From Lineus longissimus (taxonomy: Eukaryota; Nemertea; Pilidiophora; Heteronemertea; Lineidae), in contig NC_088324.1 in the NCBI RefSeq assembly GCF_910592395.1, positions 12,054,953 to 12,118,952 of the forward strand: a stretch of DNA of 64,000 nucleotides. Direction: 5' to 3'. Every line of letters begins with the position of its first letter. Position 1 is the stretch's first letter. Below, piece after piece: positions 1-12,383 of the stretch. The notes beneath the pieces were generated by a model. That model was given only the letters and a program-made list of their open reading frames with translations, searched no databases and was not told where the DNA came from. The translations under genes and the position numbers were made by a program.

Positions 1-183
1 AATCTTTTGTAAATGAATAGTGGAGAGTGAAATATAAAGGCCTGTATGAAACTGGACAATTCAGAGCATTTGCACTGATGACATCTTACAGTACAGTGAT
101 TTTTACAGGCAATTCTGGTCTTGACAGGGTATTGTTGAGTCTGGACAAAAGTAGACGAAGAATGGCATAGTAAAATAACATAC

Positions 184-3100
184 TCTCCAGTTCGTTTTTG
201 ATGTCAAACTTCCCAAATCTGTCGGTCACATCCTCTCGATTTCGTTTCTGTACAGTCACAGGCAGATCCGGTACCCGGCGTGGCTCGCGCTCCTCTCTTT
301 CCTCAATCTCCCCTTGGGACACCTGTGATAACGGCGTATCCCGGCCGCTGATACTTGGTGTACCGCGCCCGCTGACGTTAGCAGACATCATATCGGAGAG
401 GTTGTCATTGTCATTTTCGTTCTCGACTTCCAGGTCTTCGGAGCCGACGGAATGGCTGGAGCAACCTATTGAGAAAACTAAATGGTGAATTTATTAAGTA
501 ACAAGGAAAATAAGATGGAAGAAGCAAGGATGTGTGCCAAGAGCAAAAAACTGAAAAAAACCCAAAATACTTTTGAGTCCAAGCTTGGCCAGAATTCTTA
601 GTACCTGCACAACTAATGCCTGTGAACTTTCTAACAAAAACAAAAAGTTCTGGCTCAGCACTACAGAGTCAGAAATGTCCTTATGAGGAAAAGTTATGGC
701 CTCAAATTAATCAACAATAAATTTTCTAAATTGCGGTAATGCAAAAATTACCTTCAGAGACGGCTTCAATGTTATCGCTGGTGTTTCCGATGGAATCTTG
801 ATCATGTGACAAAGAGAATCTGGTCCGTTTTTCTGTGACTTCTGGTTCCTCGACGATCTGTTCATTGCCGGGATAGATGTTGTGAGTTGTCTTTCGGTTC
901 TCTAAACACTCTTGTTCCAACACCTTAAAACATCAAGAAAGAAAACGGCTGTCAGATGCCACTGGTCTCTCACAATGGTATAATCTGAACAGACAGGATC
1001 CAGTGCACAATTTGTTTACATCTTCCTAATACCCACCTTGAGTTCACCGAGCATGCCAGGACAATCTGCCGGAGCCTCCATTGGAATGACAAGGACGTCT
1101 TCCAGGGTGCCTGCATCTGTGTCACTCAAGTCATCACCGTCATCAGGGACTGTCAGATTAGCGCTTCGTTTCTTGTCTTTTTTCTCTAGAAAATGATTTA
1201 AAAGATCAAATTTACAAATCAAAGGAATGCTATGGTGCAGTCCCAAGCTGTTAAAACAGTATTTTAAGGGCAATTTCAGAACTTTTTTTGGTTATAAACT
1301 CAAAATTGATTCTGCATGGAAACTATTGAACACCTTACAAACTAATTTGACACCATCCTGAACCCAAACCAGATTAAGAGAGTAAAAGCTAGGCAACATA
1401 GCACCAAGTTCTGATCAAAATAAAATCCTCCCAAGACTTATCAAAGTAAACTGGACAGACTCATTAAACTGCTCTTCTCCAACTACATGCAGGTTTTAAC
1501 ACCACCAACAATATTTCTGATACCACTTGACCAGTTAATGTGCTGTACACCCATGTACCCATAGATATCCTTATCCTTACCTTTGAAAAGTTTCACTATC
1601 AATGCATTTTCTGCCAATGATGAGGAACAGTTTGAATAACTTCCAAAATACTTATTAGCATATCTACTCTTGTGGTATTGATAGGCTTAACTGAATGAAT
1701 CCGTACATGAAGATATTTCAAATGAAATACATTCCATACAATTTATATCACTTATCAAGTTTAATTTTTGTGATTAGTTTTAGAACAAGAGGTATTTAAA
1801 CTAATCCTTTGTACGCCTTATATATCCATGCAACACCATTTTGCAAGATCCTGCGTCCTGCAAAATTTTGATTTCAGTCAATGAGTCACAATTTATCCTT
1901 ATGATGCATACCTTTTTGTGTCTTCTTGCCACTGCCGGGTGTACCAGGTGGAGTGTGTCCTGGTGAAGATGTCGGTGTTAGGCCAGAAGTACTTGGATGC
2001 AGCAACGATGCAGGAAGACCACTAAGCAATGCCTCTAATTCCTTGCGGTCAGGCTCGTTTTCCTCCATGTTGGCGACAAGACCTCTCAGGAACTCAACCT
2101 AAAATTTGAAAGGAACAGTTCAGAATGCATTAAGAGAGTTTGGACATAATTTTACTAAATGCAATTGGTTTCTCGAGATTACACAACCATCAGTCCAAGT
2201 TTTTTTGACAGGATTCAATTTGATGGGGGGGGGGGACAGAACTCACCAAATTTTGAAGTTCGGTTGGTCTAATCAGAACAGCAGTGCGGGAGACCCCCTC
2301 CAGCTGAATATGGGGGGCAGGTGGACTCTCCGATAGAGGTCCACTCAGCATCGAGTCCAACAGTGATGACATGCAATCCTGCAACAAAAAGAGACATCTG
2401 TAAATTCCTCATTATAACATGAAGTGTCTCCTTCTATACATGAGGATGTCGAAATGGTTCTAAAAATCTCAGTGTAGTGTTTAGCTTGGTTTGGAATTGA
2501 ACTATTCTAGCTGTTTTGTTATAAAAATCACTTAGATCTACTTACCTTCTCAAACTTCCCATACAAGTCCATCAGCTTGGGGTCCATGTCCTCATATCTC
2601 GTTATGGCCAGGACTTGAAGAATCTGTGCCACCTGCATCAGATTATGTCTGGCGATGTAACTAATAGAGACATCAGATGTAATACCATACGGCTCAGGAT
2701 CGCAGATTGCCGGACAGATGAAGAAGGTAAAGACTAAGTCGGCACACATCACTCGAGCAGCTGCAGCATCTGTCTTTTCTGACTTTGTGATCGCCCGATA
2801 AAGTTGCGAGGCAATCCACATCAAACTTTGCGGAAAACAGAACATGTTGCGCTTGATACTATTGATGAATCTGTTTGTCAACAAGACAAGTTTATTCAAT
2901 GTGACAGCACGGTATTCTGCTAACTTCTGTTCGTAGGATGGGTCCCCGGGTTGTCCGAAACGCCGTTGGCTTTCCGACTGTGGGAAGCGTATCAATGCCT
3001 TCTCAGGATCGATGTCGTAGAACCACTCGTCCTCCATCAGCAGCCGCATAATTGGATTATGTAGCGCCGCAGTCAGAAACAGCTTTGCAGAAAACAAACC

Positions 3101-3946
3101 CTCGTTCATTAGCTTGTAGACTTTGCTGAAAGCACATGATCCTTTTCTAAGTAAACGGTGAGGGTTGTCGTGTGGTACTAGTTGCTGCTCTATCATTTCT
3201 TTCAAAATCCTCAGAACGAATCGGTCGTCCTCTTGCATGACGCACAGACCATAAACAGACACCATTGCTGTGCTAACCACCGACTGCATCAACTCGTAGC
3301 TTTGTTTCTCACCAAGGACTAAACACGTTGCCACCAGTTTCGGACTTGCACGGAACTTTCGAATGAAGTCACCAAACTTCTGATCATGGTAACTGAGGTA
3401 CTTGTATCCATCCATGAAGTTTATCGTCTCATGTAGGTTGGCCTGGTGACAGCATGCTGACGAACGGACCTCATTTCCGGTGGAAAAGACGAGGCTGTCT
3501 AGGTTGGAATGTTGGAGGTGGGCGATGAACGCCAAGTGACATAACTTCTCTGCTGTTTTTATCACCTGAAATTATACAAAACATAATTCGATAACCACAC
3601 TCAATTCAATGAAAGGATTGTTAATTCTCAGGTTGTTTCGGGAAACTTCTCATCGTCTACATGCAGTGCAGGTTCAGTTGGCACTAAAGGATGTGAAAAA
3701 GACACTTTCTAATTAAATATAGCCCCCCCCCCCCCACGGAATCAGAGCTCGGTTCTAAAAATAAGTTCGAACCCAGGACCAAATGAATTTTTCAACCCCT
3801 GACGAGCTTTAGCAGCATCAAACTTCGGTAGCTTCTCTGTTTACCTGCTCATTTAGCTGCTGAAGCTGCTCCTTCTCTGCATTGACAAACAACCGCTCCT
3901 GTTTCAGATGACGTATCAGATCAAGAACTTCTTCAGTTCCAGCCAT
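184..3946 (-). CDS. GAPVD1: GAPVD1 / GAPex-5 / RME-6 orthologue, N-terminal part (cut by window edge)
   Basis: Seven coding exons run leftwards: 3845-3946, 2546-3565, 2247-2378, 1912-2098, 1037-1185, 752-923 and 184-465, then a GTATGT donor continues out of the window. All have GT-AG borders and matching phases and encode 681 codons. The start is MAGTEEVL at 3946; the segment to residue 34 is a short helical lead. Exon 2 (residues about 35-374) is the RasGAP domain, with AKLFLTAALHNPIM, CFPQSLMWIASQLYR and FFICPAICDPEPYGI closely following vertebrate GAPVD1. Later exons are acidic and Ser/Pro-rich linkers, including the DRFGKFDIK stretch also found in GAPVD1. In this family the C-terminal VPS9 domain activates Rab5 on endosomes; here it must lie left of base 184. 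Orthology is secure; exon edges are inferred. Confidence 0.93.
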
Positions 3947-4867
3947 TTTGGATGGATCTTTGAAAGTAACGACTGGAATGATTTAAGATGAAATTACAAT
4001 TCATGAATTAATGAATAGGGACCAACCAGTGGTACATGTAAAAAAACCAGTAGTAGGCCTAGGCTATAGACAGTCAGGGTCACTGGAGAAGCATCTGAAT
4101 GTCCTGAGCGATAAGATCGAATTAGGGAAGAAGCAAAAAGAAGAAAAATCAGCTTGCAATATATATGTACCATGTTTGTATTGCTATACAATGTATTACA
4201 ATGTATTCATGTACATAACATGACTGTGTATTTTGACCTATACAGATATTTGGTGAAAACAAATCACTGCAAACTCAAAAACCACAGCTTGATGCAGCCT
4301 GGCAACTACACTGTTTGATAAACTAAATCAACTACTCTACTTAGGATAGTTATGATTGAGTGTAACCCTTACAGATTCGTGTAAAACTGTGTCAAAATTA
4401 GGCAAATATTGAACCGACTCCACCTCCCAGGGCAGCCATTTTGGTCAATGTCCAATCTCGATTCCAGATGTCATCAAAATTGGTGTATCCAATTATGCAT
4501 AGATGGCGCAGTCAGTACTGCCGTCGATTAAAGGAGACATCTCGTAAAGGAGGTCGTCCCGAGCCGAGTTGTGGTCGCAAATCAACGTATTAAAACCCTG
4601 GATTATTCCACTGCATTGTATTGACCTCAATACCATCACCATTAACTATATCTGGTACCAACTCGCATCTCTCCACACTCACTAGCTATACAATACATGC
4701 CACCTAGTACATCACCGTCCCCTTTACCCGTCTTGCGTGTTCGATGAGCAGTGATGAGAGAAACACTTTAACAAGGTATCCTCGTCCCCAGGACGCTACG
4801 CATAATTTTATGTAACTGGGGCAAGCATGTTCACAGAAATGCTCTCCAAATCCCATCCAAACACCAA
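3947..4867. promoter_or_regulatory. Divergent intergenic region between GAPVD1 (-) and PPT2 (+)
   Basis: Only 921 bp separates the GAPVD1 start codon from the first PPT2 start codon, and the two genes point away from each other, so both core promoters should lie here. On the minus strand, possible splice acceptors just above the GAPVD1 start (for example ending TTCAAAG near 3958) suggest an untranslated first exon further up. No TATA box or other diagnostic promoter element was recognised. The promoter role is inferred from gene arrangement only. Confidence 0.4.
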
Positions 4868-5020
4868 ATGGAGAAGATGACAAACCTTAATTTTCGTGTG
4901 TTCCTATTTGTATCATTAGGATGTCTTGTTTCTGTAATGTGTTTCAAGCCAGTGATCTTGATGCATGGTGTATTTCCAAATCCAAATGAACTTCCAGATA
5001 TTGAATCCAAAATTTTAAAG
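4868..5020 (+). CDS. PPT2: Alternative (or duplicated) first exon of PPT2
   Basis: An ATG at 4868 opens 51 codons ending exactly at an AAAG|GTAAGC donor in phase 0. The peptide has a hydrophobic signal-like stretch (VFLFVSLGCLVSV) and then KPVILMHGVF, the first beta-strand and oxyanion-loop motif of palmitoyl-protein thioesterases. It is clearly homologous to the exon at 6296-6442 ([10 protein letters not shown]) and has the same donor phase, so either could splice to the acceptor at 6528. It is either an alternative first exon of the same gene or what remains of a truncated tandem copy; no separate downstream exons for it were seen before the Helitron relic. Confidence 0.7.
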
Positions 5021-5075
5021 GTAAGCCAAGGTAGGCCCTAGAGTACACTATCCTGTATTGATACTGAGTATATCA

Positions 5076-5733
5076 CTACACTGTACAGCAATAATGACAA
5101 GCAACGGCACGCGCTACATCACCAAATCGCTCCACTCACATGTCATCGAAGCCACAGTCGCCATGGGAGTCCATCAAGGCAAGACCATCTTCATTCCACG
5201 CATTCCTATATCCCCATCGGATAACATCTTTCCCTTCAAGATGACACGTCGTCAGTTCCCAATAAGACCATGTTTCGCCATGACGGCCAACAAGGCACAA
5301 GGACAAACGCCCTGTCAAAATCGGCCTCTACCTCACCAAAGACTTCTTCTCACATGGCCAACTTTATGTCGCCATGAGCCGTGTCGGCAACCCCAACAAT
5401 ATCAAGATCTTGCAGTGCCAAACCAAACACCCAGAATACATCACCAACATCGTTTTCAAGGAGGTCCTTTAATCACAGGTAAACACATCTAACCCCAACC
5501 CCTCAACTGCTCACCACCAAAAGACCTATGCCACGGGGTAAAATTTGCTAGTAATGAAAATTGTCCACAAGGACCAGCTCAAGTTCTTTCAACAATCTTT
5601 GGCCTTTCTGACACATCAACTACAAGGCCACAGGTCCAGATCCTGGGGGGGGGGGTTGCGCCCAGAGACCACCTCCGCAGATGGCACAAATTATGTATTC
5701 AAGGAGCGTGGTGCACGAAACCACTACTACTAG
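5076..5733 (+). mobile_element. Helitron relic: C-terminal Pif1-type helicase fragment plus 3' terminus
   Basis: From about 5088 the translation reads SNGTRYITKSLHSHVIEA, then IFIPRIPISPSD, QFPIRPCFAMTANKAQGQT, which matches the last helicase motifs of Helitron Rep-Hel proteins. After about 5312 the match continues in another frame (HGQLYVAMSRVGNPNN) up to a stop at 5472, so the frame is broken once. Downstream, GTGGT at 5708-5712 pairs with ACCAC at 5720-5724 around a 7-nt loop, and CTAG follows at 5730-5733 with a T after it. A short hairpin just before CTRR is the hallmark of a Helitron 3' end. The Rep part and the 5' TC end were not found, so the copy is truncated or internally deleted and cannot be autonomous. 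Its C-rich third codon positions differ from the neighbouring genes. Confidence 0.82.
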
Positions 5734-6295
5734 TGGAGACAAACTTACATATTGTTCCATGATCATTATTCATTGTGAAACATATATTCAAGGGCAATAA
5801 CACTTAAAGTACTGTTCTAGTTAAAACAAACTGGCATTGTTATTACTGCTTAAGAAATAAGGTCTAAGTAGCAAGTTGATACTTGCATGACATTCTTCGT
5901 ATCAATTTTGATATCATAAAATAAGGCTAGGCCTATTTGTACATGTGTAGTGATCAGTTATTGTAATACCATTAAAAAACAATTGACATTAAAAAAAGTG
6001 AAATTCGGTTCATTAAACTAGTACATGAGATAATGTTAATTATGCATGCTTGTAACTTTGACTGGATTGGCATTACAACTCTGCAATAAAATGATAACAA
6101 ACTCTAAAAGTGTACTTTATACCAGTTGATCAAAATCCAGGAGGCAAAGACCAGGTCATTCTAAAAGTTATACTTCAGAAATTTGATGATATCCAGGGTT
6201 GAATTGAAATGAATGGACAATGTCCTGCAGATTTTAATTGGCAGAAATCTTTTCGATTCCGGTGACGGGGACACGGGAGCGAACCAGATTTCAGG

Positions 6296-9200
6296 ATGAA
6301 GGGACTTAGCAAACGTCTGTTGATTTTATTTGTGGGGCTTGACTGTTTCATCGTTGGACATGGTTATAAACCTGTTATTTTATTGCATGGTATTTTTGAA
6401 AAAGGAGAACGCTTAACAGATATTGAGTTGATGATTCAAAAGGTGAGGTTATTGAAAGCTATTTTGGGAAAACTGTGAAGGCTAGGAAAAAAAACCATTC
6501 AAAATGTGAATTTCATTTTTCTTTTAGGCTCATCCAGGGACCAATGTTACCAAAATTGAGATGTTCAGTGAATTTCTGACAAGCATCGCCCCCTTGTGGT
6601 TACAAGTTGACCTAATTACTAAGCAGATACGTAAAGTCATGAAGAACAGTAAAGATGGGGTTCACTTATTGTGTTATTCCCAAGGTAAGAAGATCTTAAA
6701 CACTTTTGCTACGGTACAGGCCATTTTGGTCACTATGATACCAGGAAAACCTTGCTGACGTGGTGGTCAAGGCCAAAGGGACTATCCCTTTTGCACTATT
6801 GGTAATGGTAGAGTGATTGCCATATAATCCGGAGGGCCCCGGTTCAAAATAGAAGTTTGACTATATTTACCGTGACCTGAAATCCAAAAATGAAATTTAT
6901 TTTCAGGAGGGATAACCTGTCGTGGAATCTTAGAGACGATGCCAGACCACAATGTAGATACGTTCATATCGTTGAGTTCGCCGCAGGGTGGGCAGTATGG
7001 AGGTAGGTTCCATTCATTATCACAATCACTCAGGTTGGGGCATGTCTCGAATATCGCCAACATGTCCCTCAGTCTGCAACCCTGAACAACTTGAAACTCC
7101 TGTTTTTTAAAAAGCAACACAAAAAGTACTGGAAGTAATGAATTGTTCCCACTTGAAAATGGGATTTTTTTCCAGGAACTAAAATGTTTTGTCATTGTGA
7201 TATGACTTGACATAATAACCGAATTTTCTTGATTCTTATTTTTGCAGATTACAAAGTTTCAAATAGTTTTTCAGTCACAAGAAATAATTTCGCCATTTTT
7301 ATTTTCAAAGAGTTAAGGTTCTCCTACATGTAACATTTCAATTTATATTTAAAATCATAGTTCAACCACCAGCAGGCAACCTTGGTAAACATATTTTCTT
7401 CCTCTGAAGTTCTCCACCTATATCATCCTAGGGATGACATATTATCATTGTGTTGTCTGAAGAAAATAAAGAAAAAATTGTTATACGAAGGATCTTGTTT
7501 TTGGATAGTGTACCAGGAAGTGCTCCATTTCATGGCATGTTTTAAAAAGGAAGACCTTGACTTTAAAAAGCATGACTTTGCTAAGAAATCTCAATTTTCC
7601 CATTTGTGTTTGTACAAGATCACAGGACTTCAATAGATAAGCAATTATTATATTCCTGGTCCAGGCATGTTTAATGTTATTAACAAGTATAAACCCAGTC
7701 AAACCTAAGATAACCAAGGGCCTATGCTTTTTCATTGATTCTACCAGGAAAATAGTTCCAAAAGACATGACCAGAATTTAATTACTTTTTTCTCACGAGA
7801 ACATACTTCCCTTTATCGATGAATGAAAGCAATGCCAAGAAAATCAGCATATTGGTGCATGTTCAATCTAGCAGTGATATCAAATGTTTAAGGGGTTAAA
7901 ATGTTAAAAGGTTCTTTATCCCCCCATTCAAATGTTCCACAATATTGCAGTAGAATTAATTCGAATCGTTACTGTGTTGCATGGAAACAGATTCTGGTGT
8001 GTTTAAATATATTTTCCATTTGTCCCAAATTGGTCATTTGACGACAAAGTCACAACAAGAATACAAGGATCAGTTCACTTTACAAACTCATTTTCACAAC
8101 TCATTTTCAGACACTGACCGTCTCAAATATCTCTTCCCTAACTACCTGAAGGAGAATATTTACAAGTTCTTCTACACAGAAGCTGGGCAGGAGGTCTCAA
8201 TTGGCAATTACTGGAATGGTATGTTTGGCCGCAAGTTCCGTACATTATTTTCCCAGTATACTGCTAGAGTTAGAACTTCTAATGAGGTCACAACCTGGAT
8301 GTTGATCATTAAGCCAAGATGAGCACAACCTTGGATGAGAGACCTCAAAAATGACTACTAGTATTGCTACAGTGACTATCTTTACAAATAATAAACATCT
8401 GAAAACTTCTGTTAAAGGGACTTTAATCTGAAAAGATTCAATTCTATTTCAGATCCTCATCATCAAGATCTCTACAAGAAATATTCTGTCTTTCTCGCCG
8501 TGCTCAATAATCAAACTCATAATCCACAAAGTCATGGTAAGCTTATAAAATGAAAGAAAAGCTCTTATTAGGAAGGGTAAAGTGTTGCAAGATTTTAAAA
8601 AGCTTCTACATTCAATTGGAATTGGAATTTGACATTGAACGTTGATCATTGCTCGATAGCTTTGGACTTGAGCAAGTTTTGATACTATGGGCAAACGTTT
8701 AACTGTTAATCTTCTTGAAATCTTGCACACTGTTGGCTTATTTGTACTTTTAAGCCATACTGAGTGAGGTTCACATAGACTTACTTTCAAATTTAACAAC
8801 TGCTTCCTTTTAAATTTCAGAATACAAGAAAAACTTTTTACGGTTGAAAAAAATGGTGCTGATTGGTGGTCCAGATGATGGTGTGATAACGCCTTGGCAA
8901 TCGAGGTTGGTAGCTTCCTTGTCTTCAGGCAACATCTTGTGAGATCTTCATCAACATGTTCATTGTACCATATTTAGGTGCACTGCTCATATCACCCGAA
9001 TATCAGTGCATGCGCATAACAACAAACAAAAATGTATCCAAGATTATGTACCAAAATTGTGTTGTTAATCGTTCCAGGCTGCAACCCCTTGATCTGAGCT
9101 TGTAAGTTCTATTGAAATGTAAGGAATCACTATCACCAACCTTTTAACTGTTGTCTTCTTTTATTTCCAGCCAGTTTGGCTTTTATGACCAAAATGAATC

Positions 9201-9511
9201 TGTGCTTCCGTACAAGAAGACTGAGGTATGTAAAATAAAAGGGATGCGTATCCCAAATTAATGCTTGCCATCACAATTGTCTATTAACACAGCTCCTGTG
9301 GAGAAGGCTCAGCGATGCTGGTAATGATGATGATGATGATGATGATAAATTCTTCTCTCCATTTCAGTGGTACCTAAAGGATTCGTTCGGCCTCCAAACT
9401 CTTGAGAAACGTGATGCTATCCAGACTTACTCCATCTCTGGGGTCAAGCATGTGATGTGGCATAAAAATCAGACCGTGTTCAACTGCTGCATAGAGAAAT
9501 GGCTGACATGA
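6296..9511 (+). CDS. PPT2: Palmitoyl-protein thioesterase 2 (lysosomal thioesterase PPT2)
   Basis: Eight exons: 6296-6442, 6528-6684, 6907-7002, 8111-8218, 8453-8536, 8821-8905, 9171-9225 and 9368-9511. All junctions keep phase and give 291 residues, close to the usual PPT2 length of about 300. Residues 1-23 form a signal peptide for the secretory/lysosomal route. The fold is an alpha/beta hydrolase: KPVILLHG near the N-terminus, nucleophile Ser100 in CYSQGG, acidic residue at 216/217 in [13 protein letters not shown], and catalytic His272 in [19 protein letters not shown] and [12 protein letters not shown] fit PPT2 better than PPT1. The enzyme family removes thioester-linked acyl chains such as palmitoyl-CoA in lysosomes. 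The start at 6296 is supported by the signal peptide; an alternative first exon lies upstream at 4868. Confidence 0.95.
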
Positions 9512-10196
9512 TGTCGTCAAAAACTTGCAAAACCTTGTCAGAACTATATTTAATCATCAAAACATATTCAGGGAGCAATATATGACTTGTGAATAGCATA
9601 TCTTCGCCAAATTCCGTACTTAAAGGAATCGTTGGTAGTTTCCATAATGAAGAAAGCAGTCAGCCTTGTCTTAAGTATAAGAAACTTGAAGGTCAGATTG
9701 ATTAACCTAAGGTCTCTTAGTGGCTGTGCAATATCATGTTTTCTGAACAAAGTGCCTTGTCAGTATTATGTCTTTACCGGTAGTTTCCATCTCAAGGATG
9801 GAATACAGATGTTTCCACCAAGTTTTTCTTGTAGACTCTCGGTAATTTCCATTCCACCGTGTATTTTTTGTAGACTCACAGCCCAAATTATGTGGAATGA
9901 CTAACTTAAGTGTTACTAGTGCAAGGTACACATTAATGCTTGCATTAGGCTTCATTGACGAGATTTATTATTCTATTTGAAAATGTTTACCAAATATGTT
10001 ATACTGGTGAGCATTTCATCTTAATTTGTCCATCCTGTTGATATGTCTCCATAGAGTTTATTCTTGTATCTGTATGTAATTTATACATGAACATGTATGC
10101 AATATCAAGAAAGGATAAGCCACAGTATTTTTGTAATTTTATGAAAACCAATCGTTTGGTCATGGTGTAAAAAGTTAATGTTTATGATAATGGGTT

Positions 10197-10212
10197 AATA
10201 AAGACGTTTATT
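10197..10212. terminator. Bidirectional poly(A) signal between convergent PPT2 and KCNMB-like genes
   Basis: The sequence is AATAAAGACGTTTATT, a perfect AATAAA on the plus strand and another on the minus strand, separated by 4 bp. PPT2 stops 686 bp to the left and the KCNMB-like gene stops 380 bp to the right, both reading towards this site. No other AATAAA was seen closer to the KCNMB-like stop in the sense direction. Use of the site in both directions is inferred. Confidence 0.6.
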
Positions 10213-10591
10213 TGAGATGAATATAACATCTTGTCATTTCTGTTACTAAGAAGCTTGCATATAGATGGTTCATTGGGTAGGCCTATCGACAGCATTGTCC
10301 CTATTGCGACGGTCTATTATAATTGCTGAAGTCGCTACAACAGTTCCTGGTGTGAGCTTGAAAGCAAAATCCAAGTACACAAGCAGTGCTGCCATTTGTT
10401 AGAAATTTGTGGAACTGAATCAACAAGGTGAGGCCCATTAAATGAGCCTAGCCCTAGTTGATTCAGTTAACAAATGTTTGTTTTCATAATGGATGTTCTC
10501 CTTGTTGAACAACTACACTTGCTTTCAATCTGCTCCCCCCCGTTTACCTCCCAATGACCCATAATAGTTTATAAAGTGCATTGTTTAAGGA

Positions 10592-12383
10592 CTAAAACTC
10601 ATTGAAGTTCGGATTGTCATGGCCATGCACAGTCCTCTTCTTAATCTCCTGTTCCATCTCCATGCGTTTCAAACTCTTCTCCCACATAACTGTCGCAATC
10701 CTCGGCCCCCAGATGTCACATCCAACAATAAAGTATACGATAAGTATGGTAACTGTCCCAATGAAGACACTTAGGGACGGCCATAGCATGTAATGCAACA
10801 GCTCCATATCTGTATGCTCCTTTGTAGCAACTGACAAGTTGGGGTCAGTAGGACTGTACCAACATTTATAGGTTTTGTCTTTTCCGTATTTTTCTTCGAA
10901 GGCCTTGATGTTCTTTTTATTTTCCCAATCGTATCTCGCACAGGCAGAAAAGGAGCACTGAAAAGAAAGGAGTCATGAAAACATAAACACTTGCTTTCCA
11001 AACTCTTCATGATAGAGATACAAAGCTGAAACATACTGGTACTAACCATCTATTTCTGGGATGTATCAGAAAATGAACACAAACATTTTGCTCTTGCCAC
11101 TTGAGGATGCCGATTTCCTGTTCTTCCAAAAAATATGATTGAAGGTCATCAGAACTGCTTAAAATTACAATTGTTGGGAGAAAAGTAAATAAAAAACGTG
11201 TAAAAAAGAGAAAAGAAATTTAAAATAACCGATTGGAAAAAATAAAAAATAATGGCCAGTACGGGGATCGAACCCGCGACATTCGCGTTATTAGCACGAC
11301 GCTCTAACCAACTGAGCTAACCGGCCAGTTGGGATGGAGGCGGGAATCACAGCTTTATAAAATCTAGGCACACAAATGAGGCATAATCGACAATGAATGG
11401 CGACCGAGAAGTGCTCAGAGGACAAACAACACTGTGATAGTAAATCTAAAATTATATGTCTTAAGTGATTTAGCGCTTTTATATTCCAATACCTGTATTT
11501 TATTATAATTTTTGGTTTCGAGAGTCTTCAGTTATTATGTGAGTCACCCGGTCTTCGGTTTTAGTATACCCTTTTTACATACACCCATTGAAATATGTAT
11601 AGTCAGTAGGTCGAGTGGGACTTGGCAACATAAGTCACCTTTGACGACGCTTGGAGCATGATTCGCGTCTTCGCCTCGCCCGGAAAGTTCTCCAGGGCTG
11701 CCGAGAATTGTCTTCGTTCGTCAGTTGAAATGAGCATGAATTGGAGTCCATCTTAGTTTTGCCCATGGACAATTCACAATCATTAGCCAATTTGTGTCAG
11801 ATCTCAATTGCGTCGTCTTGTCCTTCTTTTGCCCCCGGCTCTTGGTCTGTGCACATCTGAATACACAATATTTTGCCTAATCTGCCAGAGAATAATCCTG
11901 ATTCTCCTTGTGACTAGGGTCATCTACAATTTCCCCCACCTTGGGTAACTCTGTATCAGATGATGTTACGGATGGGCCCCAATTATTATCTTTTAAATCA
12001 TGATGCCCCTTCCTCTTTAACCGATGTTCATACATTGTACTTACCGTAGGGTAATCAAACAAATTGTACTCATTCTGGTGGAGTAACGAACTCCATGTCT
12101 TCTTCTGTTCGTCTTGAAATATGGTGTAAATTTGAATACACGGGAACGACGAGCCCCCGGACCTAGGACAGTTCTTCCCGCTACAGTTCGCATACTTCTT
12201 CAAGTTCGTTTTACAGTCAGTTTGGACATATGAGACGACTCTCAAATAAGGCACCAGGAGGTTTACGATAAAGATTACAAGCATTATTACTCCGACACAA
12301 ATCGCTGCGGCGGCGAATAGATAAATCGTCCTGGAGATGAAGTTCCTGCGGAAGATTTTCTTTAGTCTTCTTTTTATTGCCAT
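10592..12383 (-). CDS. Calcium-activated potassium channel beta subunit-like protein (KCNMB family)
   Basis: Two coding exons: 12045-12383 (ends at an ACG|GTAAGT donor) and 10592-10957 (after a CTTTTCAG acceptor), in phase 0, giving 234 residues. The protein has two membrane spans, about residues 18-44 and 167-192, with short cytosolic ends and a long Cys-rich extracellular loop (Cys at about 57, 67, 72, 82, 114, 119 and 145; YVQTDC, FPCIQIY, LLHQNEYNL). HYMLWPSL at the start of the second span is typical of KCNMB subunits, which bind Slo1 BK channels and tune gating. Insect TipE-like subunits share the fold, so the channel partner is uncertain. The ATG at 12383 has A at -3 and G at +4. Exon 1 stays open past its donor to a stop at 11877, so intron retention would give a one-span protein. 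Confidence 0.82.
11253..11326 (-). tRNA. tRNA-Ile (anticodon AAT)
   Basis: Read on the minus strand, 74 nt fold into a full cloverleaf: acceptor arms GGCCGGT and ACTGGCC with discriminator A, D arm AGCTCAGTTGGTTAGAGC, anticodon loop CTAATAA giving AAT, and T arm with GGGTTCGATCCCC. The A and B boxes are intact and a T-rich run follows the 3' end as a Pol III terminator. The gene sits in the intron of the KCNMB-like gene on the same strand. Confidence 0.95.
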
